64,000 bases of DNA from Timema cristinae (lineage: Eukaryota > Arthropoda > Insecta > Phasmatodea > Timematidae): assembly GCA_039000515.1 (NCBI GenBank), contig JBCFYV010001001.1, positions 11,583,373 to 11,647,372 of the forward strand, in the 5' to 3' direction. A model generated the notes under the pieces. That model had not been told where the DNA came from, did not search any database, and saw nothing but the letters and a program-made list of their open reading frames with translations. The position numbers and the translations under genes were made by a program. Shown piece after piece: positions 10,300 to 23,129 of the stretch (its first letter is position 1; each line of letters begins with the position of its first letter).

Positions 10300-12035
10300 A
10301 TGAATGTTTTATTTAAAATAATAACAATTTAAACAATAATTTACATGGCCCCAAAAATCCATCAGGGGTTGTGTTGAAAATCATATTAAACAAATGCGCA
10401 GTACTATAATGCGAATGTTTCCAAACATGAAACATGTTCTTAAGTCAACTAAGTCAGTCTGTAAGAGACAACCACTCGATCCAACAACACAATGTCAGTT
10501 TCACAACAGTGAATATTGACAAAACCTAAAGTGTTGACTATCCGAGCAAATAACAATATAAATATCTAGTAAGATATTTATTGACTACAAAAAGAAAAGA
10601 GCCTAATGGGTATCTTTCAAGTAGGTACGAAAATTGTCTGCTACGCTACATTGAATACAAGAAAAAAAGGGAAATTAAATTTAATATAGTACAGATATTT
10701 CGGGGAACACAAGAGTTTGGCTTGCAGACCATAGGTCAAACTCCCGCGGGACTATTAAATGTTGACACAACTAACGGACGTTAACCAGATCCCTACTTGT
10801 TAGTAAAAATTATATAACATACAAAAGTAAGTCTAGATAAACCACAATTAAATTCAATTAAATAATTTGGAAAATTTTCAAAGTTAAAATCAATCCATCA
10901 GCAAAATTTTACGTTACTTTCCCAAACAATTCAAAATAAGAAAACATCGTCAAAAAGATGAGTTTACATTAACAGCTAAATTCAGACAGTTCAAATAAAT
11001 TTCTTCTAACAAAAATTAGTTCAAAAATATGGCAATCTGATATATTCATGACCTCACTGGCACTAGCGCCTGATCGGCGGCAAAAAGAATTAGGTGTTTC
11101 ATTACAAAATTTAGTATTACAAACAATATTAATTTTAGAAAATAGTTTACGTTGCCTATTCAGGTTTATTCTAATAAATACGTTACTTTAATTTCAAATT
11201 TGAACAAGCCATAGTTCAAGTATATTAAAATAATATCGATGAAATAAATATATAGAGAATACGAAAATGTCCAAGTCCAGGACCTGACTTATCCTGATGG
11301 CGTCTAATACAATATTCTAGGATATGACTTCTCCTGAAGGCGTCCAATTTAATAGTTGATTCGTCTTCAGAATCACCAGGCTTAAATAGTGTTTCTAGTC
11401 GCCTGGGGTTGAAAGGGGGAGGGGGTTGTCCATATATGTTGGTGACGTCCAACGGCCACTTCGATGGATGAAAATCAGCACGTACACTATCGATCAAGCT
11501 TGGATTGTTTGGCCTCTCTCCATCACGTCCGCCAGTGTTGACAAAATATCTTTTTAACCAGATATACGCCGGTGACGTCCCACATCACGCGCTGTTTAGG
11601 TGGAAGATTCCTCTTGCCCGCAAGGGGGCAGGTTAGTCGTAATTCCGGTACTGTTGTGAACGTCATTCCCGAGTCCCATCCGAATCATTTTGACTCGTAC
11701 GCTTGACACATCAGATGCAGTTACCCCAAGGCATCATTCGTCCCACTCTTCAATTTAGGTTGCGGCGAGTATAGTCCAGTCCTGAAGGTTGTTCTAGCCA
11801 TAAGATACAAAGGGTAAGTACATAAACATTTTATTGATTGCAGGGAGTTTATTCTTGTTTGATATGGTTTAGTATTGTAGACAAATTCTACATGGGACTA
11901 CAATAGAGAAGCTTACTACTGCAGGAAGTTTATTAATATTGCGGTTTCATACGAAGTGGGTAGTATGACTTGAAGATTATTATGGGGTGGTGGTATGATG
12001 TAACATCACCAAATGTTACATTGTGATAAATACAT
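10300..12035. other. Intron 3 stretch, no recognised gene or repeat family
   Basis: AT-rich to about 11220, then GC-richer (about 11225-11800) with an imperfect duplication (GACTTATCCTGATGGCGTC and GACTTCTCCTGAAGGCGTC). A 90-codon minus-strand frame at 11225-11497 contains GDSEDESTIKLDAFRR but matches no family I know. It could be part of an LTR element. Confidence 0.4.
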
Positions 12036-12039
12036 AGCA

Positions 12040-12500
12040 TGTAACTCATCATTACCTAACCATCTCCAAGTCACATTATCTTCATACCTTTTCAGACCAA
12101 ATATTTTACAAAGTATCTTGTTTTCGAACATCCTAAATATCTTCTCATTATATAAGGTAAGAATTGGGAAGATCTTAGACGCAGATGAGAGGATAACATT
12201 GGAATTGACCTGAACGAGATAGATTGATGAGTGGACTGCTGGAGCTAGCTAAGATAGGGATAGGTATATCGAGTGGACTGGATAGAACAGCTCAAGATAG
12301 GAATAGGGTTATTGGGTGGACTGGATAGAACTAGCTCAAGATAGGAATAGGGTATAATGAAGGGGACTGGATAGAACTAACTCAAGATAGGGATAGGGTG
12401 TAATGAGGTGGACTGTATAGAACTATTCAAAATAGGAATAGGTGGCGTAATTTATTAAGTTCTACAATATACTTTAGAGTCCCTATTGCCATTAAGTAAG
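12040..12500. mobile_element. LINE 3' end with inverted 5' part and 46-bp repeats
   Basis: 12171-12500 is plus-oriented LINE 3' sequence (GACGCAGATGAGAGGATAAC encodes the EDNI-type motif), followed by about four 46-bp repeats (GTGGACTGGATAGAAC...CAAGATAGG). 12040-12165 matches 29415-29520 and is in the opposite orientation. This is the layout expected from a twin-primed 5' inversion. Confidence 0.65.
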
Positions 12501-12630
12501 CAAGCAAGAATATAAGGCAAGAGATTATTTTTAGCAACCATAAACAACTACTGATGAAATAATATTTTTTACATTTTCTTTTGACATCAGACGAAATGTT
12601 AATAACTTACTGACCGAGTAATAGCAAAAT

Positions 12631-12666
12631 ATATAATATAATATAATATAATATAATATAATATAG
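12631..12666. repeat. (ATAAT)n microsatellite
   Basis: Seven 5-bp units in SDR-A intron 3, about 100 bp before exon 4. Confidence 0.9.
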
Positions 12667-14952
12667 AACATTCTGCTATGAATATACACTTTTAAATTGC
12701 TTTGGGGATTATCTGCTTTGGTCACTACTTCCTTTATTGTTGGACGTGTGTTTTATTTCTAGTGTGCCCAGTAACAACCTGACGGGTGTGAATGATTTGA
12801 TTCAATATGACGCTTCTAAACAAGCTGTGACCGTCCTGACAGAGGGTCTACGACTGGAGCTGGTGCAACGGGGAGCAAGATTAGGGTCACGGTGAGGAAT
12901 CCACTGTTACTCTTGTGAGAAAGACCTATGTATTTAATATTTTAAAAAAAAAGAATTTTTACTGTACAAGATATAACATGTTTTAGGCTTCTTTTAATAA
13001 AAATATTTTATTCTATCTGGCACAGGATTGCCTGATTAGGAATTTATCAATTTCATAACATATTTAAACCATATTAATACATTTAGAATGTTCTCAATTT
13101 ATTATTTTGTTAGCAACATATTTTAAAATACTAATAATGAGTACAGGTAGATTTTTTATATCTAAATCATTTTTTAATTATATATTTTTAACGCCAGTTA
13201 AATTAAATTTGAATTATTCATCGAACATTATGAGGCAATTTTAGTCAAAATTTGGTGTAATTCAACGAATAGTATTTTACCTTTTTTGGGTAGTTTTTTT
13301 TAAAAATATTTTAAGGGCATTTTATTTCTTGCATATATATTAAATTTTTGTATGGGTAAAAAACCTCTAACCTTAATAAATTAATTTAATATCTATGTTA
13401 TATCTTGTGTGTAATATATATCTCACAGAGTATCAAACCTGGATGCGTTAAGACAAACACGTTAAGGATAGCTCTTCATCATAATGAGGAGGCTTTTGCC
13501 AATATCGTTGCTCTAAAGGGTAAGGATATCGCAGACGCTGTTCTCTATACGTTGAGCACCCCTCCCCATGTTCAGGTAAGTCCAGGGTCTCTTATCGTCT
13601 GCTGGTTCCTTTTAGAAAAGTAACATTTCATGTATATACCTTGATTCTTTTACTTAGAGACATTAGAAAAACTTTTTAGAAAATACAAACATATTATTTG
13701 ATTTGACACATTTTACTATTTGGTAGGTATTGAAAATATCTATCAAAAGTGACACATACTGATCACGTGAATTGGCATATGAATACGTGAAATTAGTTCT
13801 AGTAATTTTTTCAACCGTCATATTTATCCATTCATAGTTATTAATTATGTTGCCTACCTGTGATGTAGTTGAAAATTAAGATAATATATTTCATGTTAAA
13901 AGTAGTTTAGGTCTAATTAAAAAGATAAAACATTGAACATACCCCATAAATTCTTAACTAATTATAACAATAGTCTTTCATTTTCTCGTAATTCATTTGT
14001 TCTATCTAGAAGCAATTGTTTGAAATTTAAAAAATAAAAAAAATCTTTTACAGCTCAGGTTATTTGGTTTATTCAATGTATTGGCATTTGATAACTTTAT
14101 TTTTTAACTCTATACTTTTTTGAAAATTGTATGTTGTATTTTTTATTAAAATTTTTATTTTCTAAAATTAAATGTTTAAAATATCCTCTTAATCCATTAA
14201 ATAAAATTATTATAGAAAACATATGTTTTATTAAAATGAATGTTTAGTTATTATATCTTTTTACAGGTCCATGAAATAACCATTAAGCCAGTAGGAGAAA
14301 AGTTTTGAAATAGTGAAGCTATAAATATGTTATGATAGCAATATAATTTACATAATGTTTGCTTAGTAGTTTTTTTAAGGTTATCTGGAAGAATTTTTTT
14401 TAATTTTTTTTAAACTTATGGAGATATTTAAACTATTATTATTTCACACCCTCTATATTTTAATACCTTTTCACCTAAACAGTTTTCTGAAGCAGTACAT
14501 CAAGTGTATAGTATTTTTAAAAACAGAAAATGTTGATTTCTAATAGAAAATAATAAATAATATAAATAAAAAAATTAAGTAATTTTATTTATTACCCACT
14601 CCATTTAAATATTTATTCTGTTTGAATAGATTTATATTTTCTTTTGTGTGTGCAATATTTGTGTGAGTTTCAAATAATTTTAACAATTTGCATTAATAGA
14701 TCTTGATTGTTAATCTCTGAGCTGATCTTGTCCTTGGTTCTAAATAAAACAATGTCCACGAGGAATTAAAAAAAATTCTATCCTTTAGAGTCTAAAGCAA
14801 AGAAAATAAATGTTTTGGGGTAGAAAGTTGAAACTAAACTCCAAGCATATAAACGGTTTAGCTATTCCTCGGTAAGCGTTAGAAATTTAATTCGATTTAT
14901 ATCGAGTACGTAACATTTGTTTATATTAACCAACAATAAACACACTCTCAAT

Positions 14953-15175
14953 TCGACACCTCAGCTCAGTCGGTAGCCTTTCTGTCTACTGAGCTGAAGG
15001 ATTCCTGGCATGACCGAAAATGTATGATTGGTGAAATGTGGTTCTCCCCTTTCATAGTGATAAATTAACGGCCGGAGACTGGATGTTGTGGACTATCCTA
15101 GTCCTAAGTTATATTGTAAGGCATTGAAGCTACGACAGGCCTAGCAAGCCGGTAGTGGAAAATATATGGCTTGAA
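14953..15175 (+). repeat. SINE-D (third tRNA head, different tail)
   Basis: Head TCAGCTCAGTCGGTAGCC, body CCCCTTTCATAGTGATAAAT, and 3' end AGCCGGTAGTGGAAAATATA. Shared with 43537-43764 (minus) and worn copies elsewhere. It does not carry the A/B/C tail. Confidence 0.8.
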
Positions 15176-15180
15176 TAAGA

Positions 15181-15181
<1 letters not shown>

Positions 15182-15211
<30 letters not shown>
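15182..15211. repeat. (CA)n(TA)n microsatellite
   Basis: Eight CA units followed by about eight TA units, between SINE-D and SINE-B. Confidence 0.9.
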
Positions 15212-15454
15212 CACCCACCTTTGTGGCATAGTTAAATAACGCGCTAGTTTCGTGTTGAGCTAGACTGCCGATGACGGGTAGATCAAGGTTCGAATCTCGC
15301 TCAGGTGAATTGGGGGTTAGTTTCCTTTAATTGTTTTACACGCAAATGCGGGTTCACTTCCTCTAAATGCAACCTCCCCAATTCCTTACCCATACGCCTA
15401 ATTAGTACTTAAGCGTATAACCCGAACGAGTAGTAAGACGCGGTGCTATACTAA
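15212..15454 (+). repeat. SINE-B
   Basis: Head CCCACCTTTGTGGCATAG, then CGCGCTAGTTTCGTGTTGAG. B box GGTTCGAATCTC. Tail CCCGAACGAGTAGTAAGACG. Confidence 0.87.
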
Positions 15455-17039
15455 ATTAAGATAAGAATATACACACTTTTTATTTTTATTTTCAACTTTG
15501 TGCTAGAAAGATTGCTCGGTTATTTAATATAAAGATGAAATTCTTACCTTCTTAAGAAAATTATCAGAAATCACTTCAATATTAACAATATTAAAGAGAT
15601 TTTTACTTGACTGATACATTTCCTCATGGTCTCAAGCCTCACTCTTGAATGGGCCCCACGTACGTATTTTTACTATAATTATTTTATTTAAAATGGGATT
15701 CAAACTCAGATTTCCTCATCATTGACAGTCCACTTGATTGCCCGAGTGATTCCTCTGCCCATTCGACTACTAAAGTCAGCGAAGAAAATGTAAAAAAAAT
15801 AAATTAATACAATGTGCAATCCAAACCAACCTGTTTATGTTAGCTGAATAAAATTGGATTTATAGTGTCCACGGTTTTAAATTTGTTTGGACTTTTACAG
15901 TTAAAAGTTAAAAAAAAAAGTACGTACAACCCAAACAAGTAGTAAAGAAAAAGGTTGGGGGGAGGGGGGCGGAAGGTGGTTCCCACTTTCTGCAAGTGGC
16001 TCCCGGCTCCAGAACTCTTTGATCCGGTCTTGATAATAAGACGCAGAAAAAAAAAATCTCTATACATTAAACCGAAAGTATGTCTGTCCGAAAAAGAAAA
16101 CCCACTTATAGATAAAAGAAGTACCCAGTTGAAATTTGACAAGAAAGTAGAGGGCTTTTAACAAGAAAAATCTTAAAATGGGAAATTTCCAAACAAGTCT
16201 TCGGTAAACAGAGGCGGTCAAAATAAGAAAATAATTCCAGGTATGCTAGAAAATTAAAATTGAGTAGATAGCTAGGTGCATTTTTATTTATTTAAAATAT
16301 TGGTATTGTGTTGACAAATACAGATATTTATTAATGTTACTTGTTATTGTTTTACCAAATTGTATATATTTTTATTTGCTTTGTTTATTAATTATTTAAG
16401 CAAAAGAAAGTACAATTTTTCATTACATGAACCCACGATTAACAACGAACGTCATGTGTAGTGATCAATTTATTTATCTGATTATAACATATTAATTGTT
16501 AAGAGAACTAGACACTATATATTTTTTTTAGTGGGGGGTATAGACGAATTTAAAATGTTTTTGGGTGAAGCTATCTCAGATGTTATGCTGCTACGGCAAT
16601 CCAAATTTAAAACTTCCATTTGACGTTAACTTATACATTTAAAATTTTAACACTTATTTAACTATCTGTGGTGCTCCCTCAACCTGCTTGCCAAATTTCA
16701 ATTTTATACCTTAGTTAAAACTTATTTCCTATTTTTAACCCTCCCCTCTATTTCTTGAAGACTAATTTTGAAACTTATAATTTAGTAGAGTTTCCTCTTT
16801 AAATGAGGTGGCTCTTCTAACGTTCTTCCAAAATGTCAAAACTACACCTTATTTTATAATAAAATGGTAAAAAAAAGGATAGAAATTAAATGGACGTCTA
16901 GAAGGCCTTTTCTCCTACGAAAATCCTACTATATAGTAAGATTTATGGCAGGGAAAAGGGCCTTTCAGACCGCCCTTCCTACCATAAACAGAATATACGT
17001 CGCTTGCTTAGTGGTGAGCTTAGAGCGTCAACTTTTATA

Positions 17040-17282
17040 ATTGCTCACGGCCGGGGTTCAATCCTCGGTCCCGGCACAGATTTATCTGATTACCAAACCC
17101 TTCCTTCACCTCTGACAAGACATCTTGTGAATGTGGGGAATGCCATGCCTCCACCGTGGTTCGGATTCCAGTTAAACTGTAGGTCCTCCATTTCATCTCA
17201 CAATCACCCTACCATTACACATTAGCGTAAGTGCGTATAACCCGAACGGGTAGTAAGACGCGGTGCTAATAATAATAATATA
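17040..17282 (+). repeat. SINE-A, 5'-truncated
   Basis: Family A sequence begins near 17046, just before the B box (CCGGGGTTCAATCCTCGG), and runs to the shared tail and (AAT)n. The A-box half is absent, so internal Pol III promotion is lost. Confidence 0.87.
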
Positions 17283-18719
17283 ATTGCTCACAACTCTTAC
17301 AACGTATTAAACGTAATTTATCAGAAAGTTTTAAAACGAACAACTCTCCGCCATAACGTTTGGTACCCCACCAGCTAATCGCGCATCTGTCTGTCTATCC
17401 ATCCATTCATCCGTCCAAAATACGTCAAGGCTAATCGGTTTTGTGACATTCCGAAATTGACCCTAGGAAATACGGGTACAACATCTAGTATTGATTGTAT
17501 ACATAATGTTAATATAATATTGATATATTTAGTTACTGTATTTAACATATTATAAGGAGGGACGTAGAAAATAATAAAGAATAAATTAACCACCACTAGC
17601 CTCGAGGGAGGCTAAAAAGCATTAATAAAACAGGTAGTTTTAGGAAATTACTGCGTATAAACTAAGTTTGGGAATGATTAGGTGTAATAGTTATTTTTAA
17701 AAATCTGTTGCACATGGTTCACTTAATATGCCTCATAAAAACTATTTTAATAATAGCAAAATATTGTAGCTATACTGAGTTACGTTAAAACTAGGTGAAT
17801 ACATTTTTTTTTTTCAATTATTCAAAATTTCAGACAGATTAATTACGCTTAATTTGAGTCAAAGGTAGGGGTTCAAGAACTTAGTTGGGGGCAGTGAGGG
17901 TGGTCAAGCCATCCTGTTTCTATTTTGTGGATCTGGGGCTATCTTAAGCCCTGCCTTCCAATCAAAACCCATGTATAAAAATATGTCAAGTGAAAGCCAC
18001 ACTATATAAGCTTCGAGGGGAATTAGATTTTAAACAAATAATTCTTATAGAATCTCAATCCAAATAATTTCCTAAGGCATAGAGTTTTCAAAAGAATCCC
18101 AATAGATACCCACTCTGAATAGCTTCTAATGGCACTCAATTTTCTAATAGTTGTTAGTTGAGGCTAGCATCCGATTAACTTATAGAAGCATCTAATTTTC
18201 AAAAAATAATTAATAACAATAATAAAATCAATTCTTTTTAAATATCAATTATTGAAAACATTTAGTATACCTTAATATAGTTAATTTACGTTGTTGGAAT
18301 ACAATTTTAAACTCCAAAATTTTTATGCGGGTGTTGCTTACGTATCAATTTTGGTTATAATTTTATTTAAAAAAATGAGATATGTAGGTATAGATTTTTT
18401 TTTTTTTTCAATTTTGAACATACTCAAGAGACGGAGGAGGATATGCTCTATGCTCCGGAAATTTCAATCATGGTAATAGTTGGGGAAATGGAAAATTGTT
18501 ACCGTTCAACATTGTGTATTAGATGTTGTAATAAGCTAAATAATTTAAAACAAATGTAAATAAACACCTCTAGTAGGAGTAATACTGGAGTAATTAGCAA
18601 ATAACCTAGTTGTGATGTTTTCCGGACTCTCAAAATCATAGCCAACTAGATAAAAACCACCCTATAAAGTGAAGATACAAATCACATGACTTTACCTACT
18701 AACACGTGGTTCTATTAGC

Positions 18720-18901
18720 TTTTATAACTGCCAAAAACGTTTATTTCTAGATCGTATGTTAGCAGAATCAAGAGACGCGGGTAGTTAGGATAGTGACGCT
18801 AATTGAGTGGTGTTAGTGACGTCGTTTCAAGGTTACAATACAGATAAAGACAAAGTAGTTGTGTAACGTAAGAGTTAACCGTGACTATCAGTCAGTTCAC
18901 G
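18720..18901 (+). promoter_or_regulatory. Conserved upstream block of SDR-B (shared with SDR-D)
   Basis: The 180 nt before the start codon align with 53720-53895 before SDR-D. Long identical runs include GACAAAGTAGTTGTGTAACG and CCGTGACTATCAGTCAG. TCAGTC matches the arthropod initiator. No TATA box is evident in this copy. The shared block is either a conserved promoter or recent duplication. Confidence 0.45.
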
Positions 18902-19324
18902 ATGGAGCGTTGGTCAGGTCGTGTCGCTCTGGTGACTGGGCAAGTGCTGGGATTGGAGCTGCTATGTCAGGGAACTTGTCAAGAATGGGCTCATCGTGGT
19001 GGGATTGGCTCGCAGGGCGGAGCTAGTAGAGGTGAGTAACCTGGCAATATGTTATTTACTATTAAAGATTATTAATATTTTAAGATGGCAAATAATCACA
19101 TTTCTACTGATGGTTTCAAATATAGTTTTTAAATCCTCATGCTTAGTGTCCTTATTGTAAACACGTCATTTTATGTAATCGACTAAGCCTCAGAGGACGT
19201 TATTGCTGTTGCATGATCAAAACTATTTCGGTTGTTAATGGAAAATATAAAAAGAAGAATATTAGCTTTGATCAAATTCTGCACCACTTGTTAAAAGGAA
19301 GTATGCTTAGACTCATCTATACTT

Positions 19325-19793
19325 ATAAAATAACATGTCCTGATTGATTGACTGACTGACTCATCATCGCCGAGCGCAAACTATCAAGGCTACAAGCATG
19401 AAATTCGGACTGTATATTCATTTTGTTATGTAGGCACCCACTAAGAAAGGATTTTAGAAAATTCCACCCCAAAGGGGTCAAAATAGGGGATGATAATATG
19501 TATGAAAGTCCGTCATTTTGAAAGTTACATAAATAAAATTTTGTATTTCGGTTATTGACGCAAAACAAATAAATACGTGTTTCAGGAATTTTGGAAATTT
19601 TATTTAATAAGGGATGAAAAAGGGGGTGAAAGTTTGTATCGGACTTGCATTATTTTTGATCTGAGATCAAGTTATGGTCATCAACGTAACGTAATATTTT
19701 AAATTAATCTGTAAATACATATGTATATTTTCGTATTTGTATATAATCAACTTCCACGCGAGCAAAGCCGCGGGCAACAGCTATCTAGTCTCT
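19325..19793. mobile_element. Non-LTR-like interspersed repeat in SDR-B intron 1
   Basis: Starts with TGATTGACTGACTGACTCAT and ends with GAGCAAAGCCGCGGGCAACA, then GCTATCT. I recall this terminal block from many arthropod genomes as a dispersed element end. No protein-coding frame. Confidence 0.45.
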
Positions 19794-19797
19794 AATA

Positions 19798-20072
19798 ATG
19801 CACCCGCATTTTAGTGTAAGGGGAGAGGAAAAAATTTAGTTAAAACAACACTCGTTATATCAAGACAGGATTAGAACCTGGACCTCCTTGTCACCGGTAA
19901 GCCAGACTAGTTGAGCTAGGCGTGTAGTACGCGTGCTCGCCGAAGCACGTGGCAAACTGTTAATAATGTAATATTGTTAATTATAATATTTGGCAACTCT
20001 AATTTTCAATGTCCTAATTTAGTAGGTAAGTGTATCATCCGAACGGGTAGTAAAATGAGTGCTAAAAAAATA
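19798..20072. repeat. Rearranged SINE-C remnant
   Basis: 19798-19955 is the head and body in minus orientation (GATTAGAACCTGGACCTCC). 19990-20072 is a plus-oriented tail (ATCCGAACGGGTAGTAAAAT). A composite or internally inverted remnant. Confidence 0.5.
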
Positions 20073-20079
20073 TTAGTAG

Positions 20080-20880
20080 GTAGGACGTCTGTTTACTGAT
20101 TCATTTGTTTACTTCATTCTATTCTTAAGGCCCTTGTCTCTGTCGAGTGCAAGTCTAAAACCTATTTTGTTGGGTGGTGGGCGGGAGGGCGAAAGGCGTG
20201 GCGTGGCTTCACAACCGACCAAAGTATCCTTCCGCACCAACAATAACAGATGGATCACGGAAACCGTAGATAGCGCTAGCTACCGGACAGGTCTTGCGGA
20301 AAAATCATACGTTTGGAAATATCAGTTTTCTCGAGAACGAGTGAGATTTTTATGTTAATATTTTCAACACCCCTTCTAAGATAATGTATTAATGTTTATT
20401 AGGTGTTTTATTTTCTTATTTTTTGTTATGAAACCAGCAGTTTTATATTGAAAAATGTCAATTTTCTCTATATTTATTCACTGTTAAAATTATAGAGGTG
20501 TGTTTGTACAAAAGTATAATGTAATCACCATACTTCTATTGGTGAACAAACCGTTTCCGAAAAGAAAATTGCAAAACAACAAAAATTCTTGTAAATAACT
20601 TTTTTTCCCCATGGCTCTGCATTTCTACGCTAAGTGAAAAGGGCCAATCACCTTAATGAATGTTGAAACTTATATCTCTTGTATTTGGTTTGGCTCTTTT
20701 GGTTTATTGATAAAATAACGTTCTGTTCTGGGGTTGTTTTACTATATTAAGATAATCGCTAAGGACACTTCTTGACATTAAATGTATATATTTACGTTTC
20801 ACCTTTAGCTATCTGACATGACATCTAACAAATTGCACCTATTTTTTTAACTAGACAATCTATAACTTAAAACGATTAGG
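20080..20880. other. SDR-B intron 1, remaining part
   Basis: No feature recognised. The last 110 nt before exon 2 are almost identical to the last 110 nt of SDR-D intron 1 (56465-56579). Confidence 0.5.
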
Positions 20881-22489
20881 ACTACGCCTCTTACGGACAA
20901 AATGTTTATTTCAGGAGTTATCTGTTGAGCTGAAAGGAGCCCCTGGTAAGTTACATGCGTTTAAAGGAGATGCGAGCAAAGAGGAAGATATTTTGGCCGC
21001 ATTTGACTGGATCAAGAAGAACCTGGGTAGGATTGACGTACTGGTCAACAACGCTGGAGTTCTTTATACGACTTCTCTGACAGGTAATTTTACAGTGTTA
21101 TTTTGTTATCGCTGGATGATTTGTGTAGGAAAATGTAAGTCAGCTTGGCGAGTTAACGAGTGGTAATACTGTCAAGGTAAGACCTTTAGGGGTAGTCCGG
21201 AAATAATATTTTTTTAAAATCTAATTTGTAATTCAATAAACGTTATTAAAAATCTAGAAACATTATTTGTATATGCATAGCACAATTCTGCTACAATAAT
21301 CGCTAGATTCATTCCGAAGGTTTTCAAAGGATAATAATATAAAATAATAGTATAATGTAATAATATAATAATTAATAATAAAAGCTTATGAAAATAAAAC
21401 TTTGAGTAGGAGATGAGACTTTGTTCAGTACCATCTTTCCTACCATATCCAGTACCATCACAATTAAGTTTCTCTTATATATTTAGGGTTTATAAGTTGT
21501 ATGCAATAATTAATATGTAGGTTCACTAACAAGACCCAACTTGCGCTATAGCTGGAAACAAAATGGTGAGAACTCTACCAGCTCTGGTTGCATTTAAAGT
21601 GGGATCTGATAGATGACTTTACTAGCCATAGGGCGAAGTAACGCAACCGTGTAACTCGAATCCGTGTATGTAGAGGACTTACTGTATAGTACTACTGATT
21701 CTGGGATCTATTCCCGGACATTATACGGGTTATGGTTTCTTTTGTTCTAATGATTGCTTCTTATTAATTCATAACCTATACGTTTAGTTTTTATAATTTA
21801 CTCTTTGCTGTTTTAACTAATGATTGATTTAGTTGGTCACTGATGATTAATTTTGTTCTTATAATTATCCATATGTTAATGATTTTGTCCGTATTATAGC
21901 TTATAACCAGTCTTTTATGACTTTTTCTTATAAACAATATTTTGGATTTAATGGTTTAATTTTTTTAACTTAGCTTTGATGCTAGAAATAACCTAACCTC
22001 TCCAAAATAATATTTAAAGTTTAAAATGTGAAATAAACAGTTTATTGATGTTGAAATTATTAGTCTAAATATTTTTTAATAATTTGTATTTGTTAATAGG
22101 CACCATAGCTGTTTCATCACTTGTAGAAATATTTGAGATTATTTTTGAATGATATAATCGATAAAGACTAATTAAAACAAAACATTTGTACTTTAAGGAT
22201 TATTTTATCATAACCAATCATATCTAATCACAAAAACAACATTGACGAATAAAAAGATAACAGAAAGTTTTGTTAGGTTATTAGGTTATTGATTAACAAA
22301 GTTTACTTTTCAAGTAATTTCAATTTATTTTCTATAAGTATTATCAACGTTCCTACATAAACACCGATCTCTCTAAATGACATGTATGGTTGAAATTTAA
22401 AAAAAAGTGAGTTGCTTAGAGCAGAATTTCTCACTCTACCTAAAAAAAATTAGTAAGAATCAAATAGCCGAATCTATTATGTATGCATT

Positions 22490-22790
22490 TAGTGAGGGAT
22501 CACTCCACACATATATTATATTCTGAAAATTGAAAAATGACACCTGGACACGGGAATCGAACCCATGACCTTTGGCTTAGTATGTAACTGCTCTAATTCC
22601 TAAATCCATCATAGACTCTCTGCCTTAAAATATGAATGAAGAATGACATTGGGCATGAAACTAATCCTGGATAGCTCAGTGGTTAGAGCAGTGACGTATT
22701 AATCCAAAGGTCCCGGGTTTGATTCCCGTGTCCAGGTGTCATTTTTCTATTTTCAGAATAAAATTCGTAAGTGATGTGAAACATAATATA
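22490..22790. repeat. Inverted pair of tRNA-like sequences (foldback)
   Basis: 22667-22735 reads as a tRNA-like unit: CCTGGAT...GTCCAGG acceptor pairing, D-arm TAGCTCAGTGGTTAGAGCA, B box GGGTTTGATTCCC. Its complement, with several changes, lies at 22517-22610 (GACACCTGGACACGGGAATC, GAACCCATGACCTTTGG). Pairing runs on outside into TTCTGAAAAT. The anticodon arm does not form a clean stem, so neither is a working tRNA gene. SDR-B intron 2. Confidence 0.75.
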
Positions 22791-23129
22791 CATTGCTGCA
22801 TAAACGTTATGGCAAAAAGATAATCCCATTTAGTTCAAAGAGCATAAATGAAATATAATAAAAGAATATACACTCTTACAGAAACATTTAGAAAAGAGGA
22901 ATATTAGAGGAATATTTCGTTATCCCAAAGAACATAACAATCAATTTTCAATGTCCAAGATCTTCATTTAAAAAATATTTGCTTATATCCCAGAACCGAT
23001 TGGTTTTATAAAAATATATTTCATATGACAATTAAAAAAAAATTTAATAGTAATATTCTACAAGTTATGTCGTATCTCAAAAGATTGCGAGGATACAATA
23101 TAGATTGGAGGCATCCAATTTTGTAAAGT

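Larger units (their letters stand above)
1275..14308 (+). pseudogene. SDR-A: DHRS11/farnesol dehydrogenase-like gene, six exons, frameshifted
   Basis: Exons: 1275-1406, 6134-6302, 9037-9166, 12763-12891, 13429-13575, 14267-14308 (TGA at 14306-14308). All introns are GT-AG. The family is NADP(H)-dependent classical SDRs that oxidise or reduce small carbonyls or alcohols, possibly farnesol in insects. Seen: the cofactor motif TGASVGIG (residues 12-19) with ARR after strand 2, which suggests NADP; VNNAG in exon 2; catalytic Ser codon split AG|T across intron 3; and YDASK in exon 4. Faults: exon 4 is 129 nt instead of 130 because one T is missing near 12870 (CAACGGGGAGC against CAACTGGGGAGC in copies B and C). 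This shifts the frame for exons 5 and 6. Exon 3 also reads FDLHVIG where the others read FDLNVLG, so the tetrad Asn is His. Exons 5 and 6 are open in the expected frame, so a single-base assembly error is possible. The Asn to His change still argues for altered or lost activity. Confidence 0.85.
14309..18901. other. Spacer between SDR-A and SDR-B
   Basis: No gene seen. It holds SINE-D (14953-15175), SINE-B (15210-15454), a tRNA-like scrap at 15690-15780 and a truncated SINE-A (17040-17280). 17370-17470 (TCTGTCTATCCATCCATTC) resembles the 3' end of a non-LTR element. The rest, including 15955-16160 and 17290-18720, is AT-rich without recognisable features. AATAAA occurs at 14552 and 14565, far downstream of the SDR-A stop. 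Confidence 0.6.

Noticed and set aside
10094..10303. Plus-strand 69-codon frame
   Set aside because: Antisense shadow of the LINE C-terminal coding sequence on the minus strand.
11225..11497. 90-codon frame with a charged segment (GDSEDESTIKLDAFRR)
   Set aside because: Kept only as a note. Composition is non-random, but no family is recognised and it may be part of an LTR element.
22667..22735. Functional tRNA gene
   Set aside because: Acceptor, D-arm and T-loop are recognisable, but the anticodon arm does not pair and a second inverted copy is attached. Better read as a tRNA-derived repeat.
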